Assembly (NCBI GenBank): GCA_011319805.1
Contig: SJRY01000294.1
Span: 229,057-293,056 of the forward strand
Direction of reading: 5' to 3'
Source of the DNA: Macrocybe gigantea
Taxonomy: Eukaryota; Basidiomycota; Agaricomycetes; Agaricales; Callistosporiaceae
Length of the DNA: 64,000 nucleotides
How positions within the stretch are numbered: the first letter of the stretch is position 1; the number at the start of each line of letters is the position of its first letter. This document shows, piece by piece, positions 1 through 12,384 of this stretch. The position numbers were made by a program, and so were the translations under genes. The notes beneath the pieces were generated by a model. That model saw nothing but the letters and a program-made list of their open reading frames with translations. It did not search any database and was not told the origin of the DNA.

Positions 1-95
1 ATGATGTCTAGGTATTTCCGCGCACCGTATACAAAATTTTGCTTGTCTTACACATCGTTTATTCATTAGGTGCACCTTGACAAGGATTGTGTGGC

Positions 96-1655
96 ATGTC
101 TGAGGGATTTTGCTCGAAATATTTCCAGGGACCTGTCAAAAGTGTCAGCGAAGCAAGGTTTCCCACGGTTGAAGACGAACGTCATCTTTTGGGCCAACTT
201 GACGACGTCATCTTCCCGTTCAAATCTCTCAAATATGAGGTCGTTCAGATTTCGCAAGGGGCTCAGGCGTATCCAAAGTGCTGTCATTCTTCCTTTCAGG
301 TTCCTATCGTTCTGGGCGACGGGTACGGTCAACAAACCAACGAAAGATCAGCTTTTTCCACAGTCAGAAATTACGGTCCCCTATTGGTACGATGTTCTGG
401 AGTTGTTTGAGCCTGGCACCATCGAAGGCTGCATCGTGAAAAAAGTCGTATTCCTCAAGTTCATGCTTCCGACTCAGCACGAGGCCATCATAGTGGAAAT
501 ATGGGATCGAGCTAAAGATATTCGGAAAGGTTGGGTGCGCATAGAACGAAGCAGCGAGAACGTAAGATCCACTCAAAAAACAGGTGAGCGAATAACTTGG
601 AGCAAGACTTGCAGTACATCTTACCTCCGTCCTTTCAGATGTTCCTGCCGCAGTATCATCGGCGGAGGAATTGGGGAGGCCAAGCACTCAGGGGGGCGCC
701 CAGATTTCTGAATCGTCTCCTGAGCGTCCGAGCCAAGAAGAGCTTTTGTCTCGTTTCTCCCGTAGGCACGATCGACTATCGGCGACAGAAGACGAAGTCC
801 CGACTTCGGAAGCCGAGGCCAGCGACAGCGCTAGACCGCAGCCCGAGAGCAGGCACGGGCGGTTTCTCTCGAGTTTGTCCCTTTCGAGTGCTTGGAGCTC
901 CTCTTCTGCATCATTCCTCAGTATCCAGTCGTCCTTGCAGGCAAACGACCAGGACTCGCAGACTAGTAATCCCAGTAGCAGCAGCTTGAAACCGGATGCT
1001 GATGCAAAAGATACCGTGCGAGATTGGTGTGATCCGGAGCACGACGGAAGGGTTCGAGGCGCCATCGTCGCGACCATCAAATACAAAGGGGACAATATTC
1101 CTACGCTGCCTGATCTCATCCTCGCGGCCAACGCGGTGCATGGCGTAGAAACGCACTATCGTGTGTTTTCTCATCAGTGCTATTGGTTCGCAGACTCGAT
1201 CTTGGCAATTCTTGAACATGTGGCTGGGCCAGCCAATTTCGACGTTGAATTCGTCTCGAAAAGACGTATTCCAGGCCTAAACCGCGAAGGCAAGAGGCTC
1301 AGTCAGTTCAGCGGACGCTGGCTTGGCTTTAAAATTCACCAGCGTGATGAGGAAGCTCTGAACAACTTGATTGAAGAATTCGGAACCTGGAAGCAGACTC
1401 ACCAAGCCTTTGTGAGCGTGTCACTGTGTTATGGACCGCTTCCACTAATATGAACTTTCTGGAAAGTTGAACAGGGTGAAGGAAGAACAGCAGAAAAAAA
1501 TTGAAGACATACAGCGCCCGCTCTTAGCACAGCTCTCTCAGAAGGACGAGGCGCTTTCGGAGGCACACCGCATCATCGCGCAGCTCTTGGCTGAAAAAGA
1601 GGGCAGGACGAACGCCACATCGTCCGCCGTCGTCGAGGGTTCCTCAGCTGCTTGA
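96..1655 (+). CDS. Uncharacterised Agaricomycete protein with C-terminal coiled coil
   Basis: Four exons (96..299, 364..583, 639..1411, 1467..1655) join in frame with GT-AG introns and give a 461-residue protein. I do not recognise a named domain. The middle (about residues 70-140) is a compact mixed region with the motif PYWYDVLELF. Next comes a low-complexity Ser/Pro-rich linker, then a block around FSHQCYWFADSILAILE, a pattern I associate with unnamed proteins of mushroom-forming fungi. The last ~60 residues are rich in Glu, Lys and Gln and should form a coiled coil. The start is the first ATG in the frame after the leader. No signal peptide or membrane segment is visible. Function unknown; the splice phases are the main support that it is real. 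Confidence 0.7.
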
Positions 1656-2102
1656 CATCCTACAGCACATCACGCGCGTTCTGCCTTTGTCGCGTTCTGC
1701 ATTTTCTTTTCTTTTTTTTTTTTTTTCGGAATCCTGAATTCTTTTTCCTTTCGATTGCCGTACGTGCACGTCTGATTACCTGGCACAACTGTGTACTTTA
1801 CCGAGTCAATGCACGCACCATCGCGCGCAAAACCCACTCTTGAGCTCGACCGACTACTACAACAGCGCCAATCCCGCAACCAGCACAAATGCCGAACACG
1901 TGAATCCTACAGTATGTATTGCAAAAGCCAAGCCAAATTACACAATTAAGGATACATTAACTACTTGCGAACGAAAAAAGGGACGAGAAAAAAAAAAAGA
2001 TGGGATGGAGTGCAGATAAGAACAGAATAGAAAAAAAAAAAAAAGGTAAAGAGAGTCGAAGCACGAGCAGGAAAAAGATGATGAAAACCCTGAAAGAGGA
2101 AC
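1656..2102. other. Intergenic region between convergent genes
   Basis: No coding potential is visible. The stretch holds the 3' ends of the flanking convergent genes, a T-run near 1720-1735 and several A-runs between 1988 and 2044. No RNA gene recognised. Confidence 0.5.
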
Positions 2103-4409
2103 TAGGCCTCGTTTTCCATCGCTTCCTTCTCGAATTTCTTCTTCATCGCGCTCACTGAGACAAAAAATCAGTCACCAAAAGGAAAAAAAAAAAGTGAGCA
2201 CTCATCACATACCATCACGCGAGATCTGGCCAGCAGACATCCATCCCTCCGGGAACGCGGCGACGATCTGGACGTTTCACGAAACAAGGGATCAACGAGC
2301 CAACCGCCCTGGTTTTCTCTCTCCAACGCACCTTTTGATACAAGACCTTTCTCAGTCCCTGCTCGCTGACCTGAATGACGGACCCTTCGAGCGTGCTGTG
2401 CACAACACAACGAAGCACCATCAGTTTTCTGCGTTCATCTCACACGCATCAGCGAAGCGCACTTTTTTCTCGTTCTCGAGCCGGCAGCACTCGTTGCTCA
2501 GCAGCACGAGCTGCCACACGATCGCCTTCATCGACTCTGTCAGACGATACTTTTTTCGCCGGCGGGTGATCCGTCTTGCCCGCCCCCGCCCCCGCTCCCG
2601 TCGCACCAGCAGCACCAGCAGCACCGACCGAACCACCAGAGACAGCGCTGGCGCCAGGCGCATGGTCAACGTCCATCTCCTCGGTCGGATGACGCGTCGG
2701 ACCGCCCGAGTCCGTGCCGTCCATAGACGTCGACGGCGCGATCGAAGACGACTGCTCTGCACGGAGCTTCTCCTGTCGTTTGTCTGTCCGATGCAAACGC
2801 GTATTGTATAAACTCAAGAACAGGAAAAAAAAAAAAAGGAGAGAGAGAAAGAAAGGGAAGAGACGCACCCCAAGCGACGACGCTCTTCTCCCACTCCCCT
2901 TCAGCCTTGGCAAAGCCGGTCTTGGCCTGATCAGCGAGCTCCTTGAGCAACGCCTCCTGCCGCTCCATCTACAACGCCGTGTGCTCATGAAAGACGGTCC
3001 GCTTGATCAACTTCTGTCTCGCAAAAAGGGAAAAAAAAAAAAGTGGCATCAGACGCGCGTCGAAGAACGAATTTTTTTTAAAAAAAAAAAAAGAGAGAGG
3101 GGCGGGAGGGAGAGCAGAGAGACGCCACGCACGCTCATGGTAAACTTGTTGTACGGAAAGAGCGTCGGCATAAGGTTGAAAAAAATGCTCATCGTACTCG
3201 TCCAGCTTGATCGCGAGCACGGCCAGCTGCGACAGCAACGGCTTGAGAGTCGGCGGGAACTTGCCCTTCTGATCCCAGTTCTCTGTGCGTTTCGTTTTTT
3301 TTTTTTTGTCAATCAGAGCAAGTCCATGCAAAGTGGACGCGGTTACCGCGATCGAACGGGGCTCACCTTTCGTGATGGCCTGCTTTTCGGCCTGGTGCTG
3401 TCAGGGGTGGTAGTGGTCGCATCCGCGACGTGGCCCGCCGAGGACGGCGCGTCTTTCACCGGCACGGACACAACGTCTTTCGCGGCTTCATCGCCGCGTC
3501 CCACGTCCGGGCGGATGGGTATGGCTTCTGCGTCCGATCGCCGTCTCTTCTCCTGCTCGCTGCCCTCCTCCTCAGCCTCCTCGTCGTCCTCGCTCTCATC
3601 CTCATCGACGACAATCGGCCCGCGCGGGGGCTGGCCAGACTTGCTGCCTTCCTCCTCCACGTCCTCGCCTTCGTCTTCTTGCTCTTGCTCTTGCTCATCC
3701 TGCTCCTCCTCGTCTTCTTCTTCGTCCGCGTCCTCCTCCTCGCCTTCATCTTCGCCTTCCTGCTCGTCCCGCTCCTCATCGTTGCCGCTCTCCGCGTCTT
3801 GCTCCTCCTCCGCGCCTCGTTCGCTCACACCGCTGAGCGCACCGACGTTTCCGTTGACAACGACGCCGGCGCGGTCCGGGGGCTTTCTGGCCGCACCACC
3901 GCTATTGCCACCATCGTCAAGCAGGACGATGTCCTTGAACTTGCGTGACGGCGGCTGGATCTGGCTCTGGCTCTGGCTCTGGCTCTGGCTATGCGGGGTC
4001 GAGGGCGAGGGCGACGCGGGAGAAGAGTGTTTCGAGATGACAGACACCGGACCTGGACTGCGCGCAGCGGGAGAGGCGGTGGTGGTGGCATAGTGCCGCG
4101 CGGGCGAGCGCATGCGTGCATCTTCGACTCCGCGGGGGGACAAATCAGCGCGCGAGTGCGAGGGCGAGTGCGAGGGCGGATGGGGACGGGGATGGGGAAG
4201 GGAGTGAGGGAGGACGTGTGATGGAGCGTCGCCGCCGAGAGCGTGCCGGGCAGGGTCGAAAACCCCAGCCTCGTCGCCCAAGTCGAACTCGAAGCGGTGC
4301 GTGTCGGAACATCCGTCCAGGGCTCGTTGAATCGCTGCTCGAGGGTGTGCAGAACACGAATGCCAGTTCCAGGGTCGACGTGCTCAGCGTGTTCGGCTGT
4401 CACTGGCAT
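2103..4409 (-). CDS. HPC2: Hpc2/ubinuclein-family subunit of the HIR histone chaperone complex, with two frame breaks
   Basis: The ubinuclein middle domain is recognisable: an exon starting near 3290 reads NWDQKGKFPPTLKPLL, then EYDEHFF, then (one frame over) NLMPTLFPYNKFTM. Later come LIKRTVFHEHTAL, KKYRLTESMKAIVW and LLSNECCRLENEK, then IQVSEQGLRKVLYQ and a C-terminal exon ending at a stop at 2103..2105. Upstream is a long acidic Glu/Asp-rich segment typical of this family. Hpc2/ubinuclein works with HIRA in replication-independent H3-H4 deposition. The conserved frame is broken twice, at an A7 run (3179..3185) and a T6 run (2551..2556). In each case one base fewer would restore the family sequence, so this is either an assembly overcall or a real defect. 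The N-terminus is uncertain: the main frame is open past 4281, but the best upstream ATG (4409) is in another frame. Confidence 0.72.
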
Positions 4410-4699
4410 GAGGTCGCATGAGAGCGTTCTGGACTCTGGAGCAAGCTTTTATGGGGTTGAGCTTCTCGGTTTCGATGGGACGGACGGGTCTCCCGATAAA
4501 ACCGCAGCGAGGGAACCATCGTTCTGATCTCTCCCCCCTCGCGCCGTCGCTCCCTGCATTCCTTGAACTCACTTTCCGTCAGCGAACTCGTCGGGCGTCC
4601 ATTACCGGCTCACGATGCCATTGCCGCGTCGGTTCTAGTCCGGAAGTTTGAGCATCGCAGTCGAGGCATACGATAAAAAGTCTTACAGGGAAAGCAAGC

Positions 4700-5852
4700 G
4701 CGAGGGATCAGTCAATGCCCTGCTTCCGCCGTCGTCCCAGTCGTTGGTCGCATCCGAGACGGGCCAATGGAGCTCGCAGCAGCTCAACAGCTACCTCGGA
4801 CTTCATGAAATCGGCGCCATGTCCGCCCTCTTCTTGTTCGGGCTGGTGACCATCCAGGCTTTCACATACTTCAAAAAGTACCCCGGCGATTCGGTATGGA
4901 TAAAGAGCATGGTGAGTCGCATGAGCGCTGCAATGCTTGGAAATTCTATTGTGCTCAGACGAAACAGGTCACTTTTGTATGGTACGCGCCAGTCCGGACC
5001 GTCCCCTTGGCTTGTCAAAACTGAGGCCAAAAAAAAATAGGCTCCTCCTCTTGGCGTACAACACTCTCACCGCCGTTTCGCTGTACAACCGTACCGTCGT
5101 CAACTATGGTCGAACCAACATCTTGGAAGCATATCCGGCTGGGATGTGTGGAACGTTTGCGTTGTCGGGGACCATCGGCTGGACCGTCCAGGTGAGGCCA
5201 TTGTTTCAAGATCCGCGACTGCGACAACTTATCCCGGCACCAGTCGTTCTTTGCCCATCGCCTCTACAAGTTCTCTCACAAAGTCTTCGTGCCTCTGATA
5301 TGCTGGGCCTTCTCCGCATCTCGCATGACCATCCTCATCTTCGTCTCCATCACCACCTGCCGAACGGAGACAGTGCACGAGTACACCGTGAAGTATCTCT
5401 GGGTCGTCATCGCGGCGTTGACGTTGTCAGCCGTTACGGACGTGACCATCGCCGGATCGCTGACCTATTGCCTCTGGGTGAGGAGGAAAGATGTGTTCAA
5501 ACAGTGCGCTCCATTTTCCTGCCGTTGACCTCTCCGAGACAGCCATTGCTCACACGCACGGCTCAGTGCGCAGCGCGTGGTCGACAAGTTGATCGTGTGG
5601 ACGATCCGTAAGGAATCTATCCCTCCCCGAGCCAACCCAATCTCATCCTTTCTTTCTCGCAACGAACAGAAACGGGCTCCCTCACCAGGTGGGGATCGAA
5701 TTCTTCGACTTGAGATACAGATCGCTCACCGGCACGCTCTCAGCATTTCAAGCATACTCATGCTCGTTTTCGTGAGCTTTCGGTTTGCTCTCAGGCCTGC
5801 GACTTGTCTTACGGACGGCGAACTCGCATATGCAGTATCTTTCGATGCATAA
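4700..5852 (+). CDS. DUF6534-type multi-pass membrane protein, probably truncated
   Basis: Successive exons encode hydrophobic helices in the order typical of the mushroom-specific DUF6534 family. A first exon contains MSALFLFGLVTIQAFTYF followed by a KKYPGD loop. The next has YNTLTAVSLYNRTVVNYG, then LICWAFSASRMTILIFV, then a helix with AVTDVTIAGSLTYCLW. A short exon then reads VVDKLIVWTI and continues across an intron into QTGSLTS. Seven-helix plasma-membrane topology is expected for the family, and no biochemical function is established. The start is unclear because no ATG precedes the first helix in its frame apart from the internal one near 4818. After the sixth helix the frame runs into a stop at about 5850, without the family's usual cytoplasmic tail, so the 3' end may be missing or mis-spliced. 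Confidence 0.55.
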
Positions 5853-5999
5853 TTTTGCCTAGATGGCAGCGTATATAGTTATTGCAGGGCGTAGGTCTAC
5901 TCTCAGCCTCAGAGCCCTCTCGACATTCCAACTCGCCATCATTCTTCTTTTTGCAGTGTTCGGAAACTACCTCTTGGCATCGAGAAATTTCCCAGCTGG

Positions 6000-7299
6000 T
6001 CATTTCAGGAAAGCGCCGTTGGTCTCTTCGAGCAGGAGGTCGTATTCCGGCTGGAACTAGAACAGAGATGTGAGAATATGATCTGTACAAGATGGCACAT
6101 AATCGTCGTCTCACGTTAGTGTAAATGACATGCGGATTTTGGATGATCCTTGCATTGTATTCTGCATCTTCTTTAGCGATGAAGGTGCGCTGGACTCCGC
6201 CGTTGGCGGCCGCGGCTTCGGTCAGCAGCTGCACATGGCACTGTCGCTCGAGAGACGAGAAGAGGTGGATCGCCTCGTCGATCGTGTCGCCGACTAAACG
6301 CGCAAGCCTCAGACAAGTCGCATCGAAAGCAACGGGGGGGAAAAAAAAAGGCGAAAAAGAAAAGAAAAAGGAAAGGCGCGAAGGGAGATCGACTCAACGA
6401 GTGAGAAGCCCGTGATTCTGCAGGATGCACGCGCGCCACTTGGGGCCCAAAGCGCGCGCGATGTTCTCGCCTTCCTCCGGCGCGAGGACGACGCCGCCGT
6501 AATTCTTGTACACGCCGAGGTTGTCGTGGAGGATGCACGAGTCCTGCGTCGTGATGTCGACAGGGAGGCCGAAGGTGGACCAGGCCTTGCCGTGGATCGA
6601 GTGGCAGTGCGCTGCCGCTTTGATTTCTGGGCGGGCTTTGTGGATGGCGGAGTCTGCGTCACGCGGAAGAGGTATGTGTAAGAATGGGGGAGAAAAGGCG
6701 GATGATGCTGCACGTACGAATGAAGAAACCGGCTGCGTTGATGGGAAGCTGGGCGCCGTGCGGAGAGACATATCCGTCCGGGCCAACCAGAACCAGCTTT
6801 GATTTCTATTAGAGGAGGTCAGCGACTGGTTGCGCTGGGCGAACTAAATTCCTTACGGTCATGGATGAGAAATGCACGGCGACTGGGTTCATCCCTTTTT
6901 AAAAGCCCGTAAGTATTTCTTGAAAACGAATCCGCAATTCTAGAAGAACACACCAATAGTGGTCAGGCAAGACTGGATCGCGAACTGTGATATGCCCCGC
7001 GATTCCGTCCCCATAGCCTTGCTTGCCCCAGAATCGAAATCCAGCAGCCATATGTTCCTGTGGATTAATGATCCTTCATACGCCAGTGCATCGATTGAAG
7101 AGAAACTCAGGCAGACCTTGATCCACTCCCTCTCCTCGTACGGGCTCTCAAACACAGGAATCCCGTTCAATCGGATATTGCCCTGCTTATTGCCGCGCCA
7201 GATCTGGTTGAATGGATGATCGGGGTGATCTAAGCCAGCTTGAGGATTATGGGCCGGATGGGAAACGGTAGAAGGCTTGAGGTCGACGGATGGACTCAT
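6000..7299 (-). CDS. Class II aldolase/adducin-domain protein
   Basis: The reading frame starts at ATG 7299 (exon 1, 7117..7299), passes several short introns, and ends in a 57-nt exon (6000..6056) with stop at 6000. Visible family motifs are GHITVRDPV, the metal-binding AAHCHSIHGKAWS, then EEGENIARALG, the second metal-ligand motif ILQNHGLLT, and DTIDEAIHLF. The C-terminal FQPEYDLLLEETNGAFLK is typical of fungal members. The enzyme class uses a divalent metal (usually zinc) held by histidines and acts on small sugar phosphates or related aldols; the actual substrate of the fungal branch is unknown. No signal peptide, so cytosolic. All introns preserve frame and it appears intact. It is convergent with the membrane-protein gene upstream in the window. 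Confidence 0.85.
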
Positions 7300-7376
7300 T
7301 GTAGATCAGTGTGGGAGGTGGGGCACTTCAGAGAACAAAAGAGATGAGCACTGAACCCTGAGAGGCGATAATGGGC

Positions 7377-7384
7377 TTATATAC
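7377..7384 (-). promoter_or_regulatory. TATA-like element of the class II aldolase gene
   Basis: A TATATAAG-type sequence on the minus strand lies about 80 bases upstream of the start codon at 7299, a normal distance for a basidiomycete core promoter. Confidence 0.4.
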
Positions 7385-8013
7385 CGGCTCATGGTGCATC
7401 GCGAAGGTCGTCTACAGCTTCGTGATTGGTGCCTATAACATAAATAGACACTGAAGCGACAAACCAGGTCATAACACCAGCACGATGCCATACGGCCCTG
7501 GAGTAGCCGAGTCTGCAGAGCCGCAGTAGTTTTGTTCGAATTCAATGTTGTAGGACCATAGAAGGACAGCAACGTCGTCCAAGTTCGCAGCGAAGGATGG
7601 TAAGGATTGAAGCTATCAAACCATTTGAGTGCCCTGGGCACAGGCGAGAAATTTCAACACATACAAGGATACCAACCTGCTCGGCGATGAGGGTCACAAG
7701 GTATACACTAGACCAATCCCGGATCTAGCTGGTTTAGACATCGGATTATGAAGCCTCCGAATTATCTCGCAAATTTGTCAGGTCCGGTGTAGGATAAGGG
7801 ACATGATCGTTGGAAAAGCCGTGAAGGCATCATGTTAGGAGATAATTGTGTGCAATGAACGCGCGGCAACGGAAACCGGATATCGTTTTACCGTTCTTAT
7901 TACAGTACGGAAGCGGAAAACGTTGAAGCACCCTCTGTTATTCCGATGACTGAAGGGAAGAAAGCTGAATCTAACAAACAGGAAGCATTTCACAATTGCT
8001 GCGGCTCAAACGA
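7385..8013. other. Upstream region of the aldolase gene, no gene seen
   Basis: Short open frames occur on the minus strand (for example 7306..7641) but none shows a domain, signal peptide or plausible splicing. Treated as promoter sequence plus the 3' side of MRD1. Confidence 0.4.
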
Positions 8014-10903
8014 TCAAGCATCCACGTCCTCTACATCTTCTTCCCCAGTCTTGCCCATATCCAGCTTGCGTTTTCTTCCAGGCATAGCCCTGCCATCTCC
8101 ATAACCCACACCAGCCTTCTTCCGCAGCATATCCAGGTCCTCTTCCTCCTCGGCCCATTCCAGAACCAGATGTCGACCGAGCAAGTGGGTGTGGCGCAGG
8201 GCGGCAAATGCATTCTCTGCCTCGGTGCGGGAAACGAATTCGAGGAAAGCAAAGCCGCGAGTCCGAGAGTCGAACTTTTTCGGAAGTCGTACCGATTTAA
8301 GATGCCCATGTGCACTGAAAGTTTTCTTAGTGCATAGATTGATGAACGGATGTGAGCAGACCCACCTGAACAGTTCTCGGATATCTTTCCTTGTAGCCTC
8401 AAAAGGCACATTTTTGACGATCATCTTCGTCGTTCTGCTCTTGGCCTTCCCGGCGTCCTTGCCCTTCGCGTCCTCTTCCGCGCCCCTGCCAGCAAACTGT
8501 ACATGCAGAGCGTGCCCATCCAGAACGAACCCTTGCATACTCTTCAGCGCCTTCTTTGCGTTCTCAGCGTCCTTGAAGCCGACAAATCCGTAGCCCATGC
8601 TCAGTCGTGGACCGGAGGGACGCTTAGCGTCCGGTTTCGTCTGCACGCGGGCGAATGAAAAAGAAGATAAGTGTCGGAACACTTGCGTCAGACGTTCCGA
8701 AGTCGTCGCAAAAGAGATATTCTTGATGAAGAGCGTCGAGCCGCCAGTAATGGAAGGTTCTTCGCCCTCTTGTTCGGCATCGCCGATCTCCTGTTCCGCT
8801 ATTCTGACAGGCGGTATCGCAGAGCTAACAACAGGAGCCGAGGCACTCGTCTGAGGAACGTCGCCATCAACAAACATGCCTGCAGGGCCTTTCTCGAGAT
8901 ATATGACGGAATTGCCGAGACGCCTGTAGGCGACAGCACGAAATGCGTTGGCTGCTTCATCTGGTTTGTCAAACTCCACGACAGCGATTGTCCCCGCAGG
9001 AGGAACAAGGACTCTCGCCAGCTCCCCGTGCTCCCGAAAGATCTCCTCGATCTGGCTTGCCGTGGTGCCGTACGGTATGTTCTTCACAAGGATGACAGTG
9101 TCTGAGCGAGCACGGGAAGAAAAAGCTGAGAGGAGGACACCACGGGATTCGAGGTATGACTTGGTCTCCTGAATAATGTGCGTCTCGGCGAGCGCAAGTT
9201 TGACGGCGGCGTTGTCTCCCGTTTCCGGATTAAGAATGGATGCCTTGTCGATGTTCATTCGGTCTGCAATCGAAGAGGCAACGGCATCGCTCTAGACACG
9301 GAATAAAGCATGAGCAGGTGCATGAACGAAAAGCAATAATATTGGGATTGAATTGCACGAACATTCATGTACAACATACTCCAATTGAAGTCCTTTCCGG
9401 CCATCGCCTTCCGTTTCGCCTGCTTCTCGCCTTTCACGGTCTTCTTACGACCTTCACCTTCCTCAATTTCGGCTCTACCCTTGCGGTCCACGGCACCTAT
9501 AATGTGAAGCAGCCGTCCTTGGAAGGACTTCTTGTCAAGGGCCTCATATGCAGCCATTGCACTTGAAACCTGTATGTATTTCACGTATGCGATGCCCTTT
9601 GACTGTTTTGTTGAAATGTCAACGGGTATATGGATCTGAAAAAGTATTGTGATCAATTTTCGGTTGCAATGCCATTCGATTTCCAAGCTCAGAAGGAACA
9701 ATTGTAAAAGTAAAGGATCAACATGCTCAGCGAGTCTGATGTTATCCCGTGAAAGTTTCATCTTAAAAGCAATGCAATTGAAATGATATTCACCTAGAAA
9801 AGGCACGAAGAATCAGCGTCCTGATCAATCGGTATTCATGAAAACGTAAGGAGAGGCATCGAGAATCAGAAAAAAACTTTCTACTATCGATTTCCCTGAG
9901 GATCAGCATTCCCGAAGGATCTGATGTCCCTATACAAGCTCTCATCTGCAGACGCCTCTCTGTTTCATACAAGAGAAAATAATTCTCACCTGTAATATTT
10001 CACCGTAGGGGCTGAACAGTTCAAGCAAGTCGGCTTCGGTACAAGAAAAAGTGAGGTTGCGAACGAAAAGGCGAGCCGTCTGAAGGATGGTATCTTTGAT
10101 CAAATCGACGGGATCCTGAGGCTTGGGTGTGCCATAGCGTTGCTACATAGGAATAACTCAAAATGAAGTATCGCAAGGTCAGTTAGGATCTACGAACCGA
10201 TTTCTCGTCGTCCTCTTCATCTGATTGTTCAAAAGCATTCTCGGCATCATCGACTTTCTTAGACATGCGACGTTTCATCCACTCGAGATCGGATATCCCT
10301 TCATCTTGCTTAGCAGTGTCATCCTCATCGACCACGGTATGGTCAGCGTTGTCGGCGAAATCCTGACCAGAAGTCGTCGTCGTCGGAGCGGAGGGTTCGT
10401 TTGCCCAGGATGGTCCCTTCTTGGTGCGAGGCTTCATGAGTTGCAAAAATTCGTCGACCTGAGCGTCTTTCGCTCCATTCTCTGGCTCTTTGCCCTTTTT
10501 TGATGCCATGATCTTCCTGCCCGGCTCGGGATGCCCGTCGTTTGGAGATGGCCCTAATCGGCGACGTTTGTTTGGACGGGCAGCCGGTGCGTCTTTTGCG
10601 CCCTACAAGTGGGAAACATAAGTGATAATTCCCCAAGCAGTTCGGTTATTGACGCACCTCAACGACTTCTACACTGATCCGAGTAGAATCGATGAATGTC
10701 CGGTCGAACCACTCCTTAGCGGCGAGGGCTTCCTTTTCGGTCTTTAAACCGACGAATCCAAAGCGTCTCGAAGTTCCATCGCGTTTCGACGCGACTTTGA
10801 CATCAGTCAACGTACCCGCGGGAGCTCCCTTCTGCTCGAAATGTTTTCTTAGACGTTCTGGCGTGACATAGGAGGGTAAATTTTTGACAATCAGCCGAGA
10901 CAT
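8014..10903 (-). CDS. MRD1: Mrd1/RBM19-type multiple RRM protein for pre-rRNA processing
   Basis: The start MSRLIVKNLPSYVTPERL at 10903 opens RRM1. Acidic and low-complexity linkers follow, then further RRMs around 10090-9500, 9110-8890 (VILVKNIPYGTTASQIEE), 8750-8500 (LFIKNISFATTSERLTQ) and 8450-8060 (MIVKNVPFEATRKDIREL). RNP1-like octamers such as GYGFVGFK and RGFAFLEF are visible. The protein ends with an acidic tail and stop at 8014. Five RRMs in this order, with the last pair being the best conserved, fit yeast Mrd1 and human RBM19, which bind pre-18S rRNA in the small-subunit processome in the nucleolus. Exons stay in frame throughout and no break was seen. The upstream ATG at 10933 is in frame, but the family start is the one at 10903. 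Confidence 0.9.
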
Positions 10904-11114
10904 CGTCGGTCCGCTGCGCGAAGTCGAAGACACATGTCAGACCAAAAGAAAGTCTCCGTCGGAGGAGAAATGGGACAGACCTGAAGAAAATCTAGGAGGA
11001 GGAAAAAATTGCAGGTTTATAGAGGCAAGTGATGAAATGCAAACTCCGCTCGCTGATCGCCGAGACTTGAGCTCATCGTCGACCTCAGCGCCGCCAGCGA
11101 CCTGATAACGATTC

Positions 11115-11977
11115 ATGGCGTCGAGAGCCGTATTCTCCGATGAAAAAAATCCAAGAGGAATTCCAAAAGCACCGTTCTTGGTAGGTTAGGCTTATCATAA
11201 CGCGTTGTTCGTTCTAAAACTGGTTCCTCCGCGCGTAGAAAGATGTGGAAGAGTATCTGGGTGGTCCCGATGTGAGGTCGAAGGGACGCTCAAGAGTTTT
11301 CAAGATGCATTAGCGTACGTTTTGAAATCGTGTTGTGCGTTTTGTCCGACGTCTAACCTTGGTTCACGAAAGGACAGCAAGTACCGTTACATGGATGAAA
11401 TCTAGCACAACGACGTAGTAGTCTTGAAGAAAAAATCCCAGACATAAAAAAGACGCTTGATATGGTCGAATACCTTAGAGACAGACGGGTAATGCTATGT
11501 TTCTCCGGTACCCTGTCTCATTGGTGCTGAATTTTGTTTAGGAAGGGAAAGGCAAAGCAACAGAAGACGATGTCGATGACCTGGATGATGAGGACGATGG
11601 CGGTCCATCCAAACCCATAAGAACGACGTTCGAACTCAATGATACCCTATATGCCGAAGCGGAGCTAGAAGAGACCGACACCGTTTATCTTTGGCTCGGT
11701 GTAAGTTCATGCTTTTCAGCATTTTCAACGTCGCACCAATGTTATCAATCAGGCAAACGTTATGCTATCATACAAAATTCCCGCCGCCATCGCTTTGCTG
11801 AAATCCAAACTTGAGGCCGCGCAGACGAGCTTGGAAAACACGATTGAAGACCTCGAATTCTTGCGCGAACAGTTGACAATAATGGAGGTTAATACTGCTC
11901 GAGTGTACAACTGGGACGTGAAAAGAAGAAGAGAGAAGAGGTTGAAAGAAGAAGCTAGCCAGGCAAAAGATCGGTAG
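11115..11977 (+). CDS. PAC10: Prefoldin subunit 3 (VBP1/Pac10)
   Basis: Exons from ATG 11115 encode MASRAVFSDEKNPRGIP, then DVEVEGTLKSFQDA, KYRYMDE, KTLDMVEYLRDRR, and FELNDTLYAEAELEETDTVY followed by WLGANVMLSY. The coiled-coil C-terminus ends at stop 11975..11977. The family hallmark is the beta-hairpin motif around ELNDTLYAEA, with YLWLGANVMLSY between two long helices. Prefoldin is the hexameric cytosolic chaperone that hands unfolded actin and tubulin to the CCT chaperonin; subunit 3 is one of its alpha-type subunits. It lies head-to-head with MRD1, about 210 bases apart, so the two may share a divergent promoter. Looks intact. Confidence 0.9.
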
Positions 11978-12384
11978 CGTGACCTTTACAGTGAATACGA
12001 TCTTTCTTTTGTCCTTCCTCCTTTTTTGCTTGCATCGTCATTCAGCAGCGAGAGTGCGCGACAGAGCCAGTCTAGATGTCCTGAGGTGACAATGAACTTC
12101 CCGCCGATGTCGATGTTGCTGGCGTCGACAAGCTAATGGCTCATGACATGACTCGATAAATGTAAACGAATGAATCATTAGAAATTAGAATCAAGGGTTG
12201 ACGGGACCGTCCCAAGTCATTTGGCCACGTGATGATAAATATCATGTGGGTCTCAAGCGAAAGTCACATTTAAATTGTTTGGCTCGTGTCGCGTTTCCAC
12301 CCTCCTCGAAGGTCATCGATTCTTTCTCGTCTTCCTCCCTGTCTCTGCATTGCGTTGCTCTCCTCGTAAAAACCATAGAGATCT
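11978..12384. other. Intergenic region upstream of the SNF2-RING gene
   Basis: No coding signal. It contains the 3' end of the prefoldin gene and presumably the promoter of the following helicase gene. A short frame at 12198..12455 has no family features. Confidence 0.45.

Noticed and set aside
2714..4093. Long plus-strand open frame (459 codons), Ser/Arg-rich
   Set aside because: It is the complement of the acidic, GC-rich HPC2 coding region, where stops are scarce; it has no domain and its Ser runs mirror Glu/Asp codons on the other strand.
10225..10503. Plus-strand frame with hydrophobic segments
   Set aside because: Antisense of the acidic linker of MRD1; no start context or family features.
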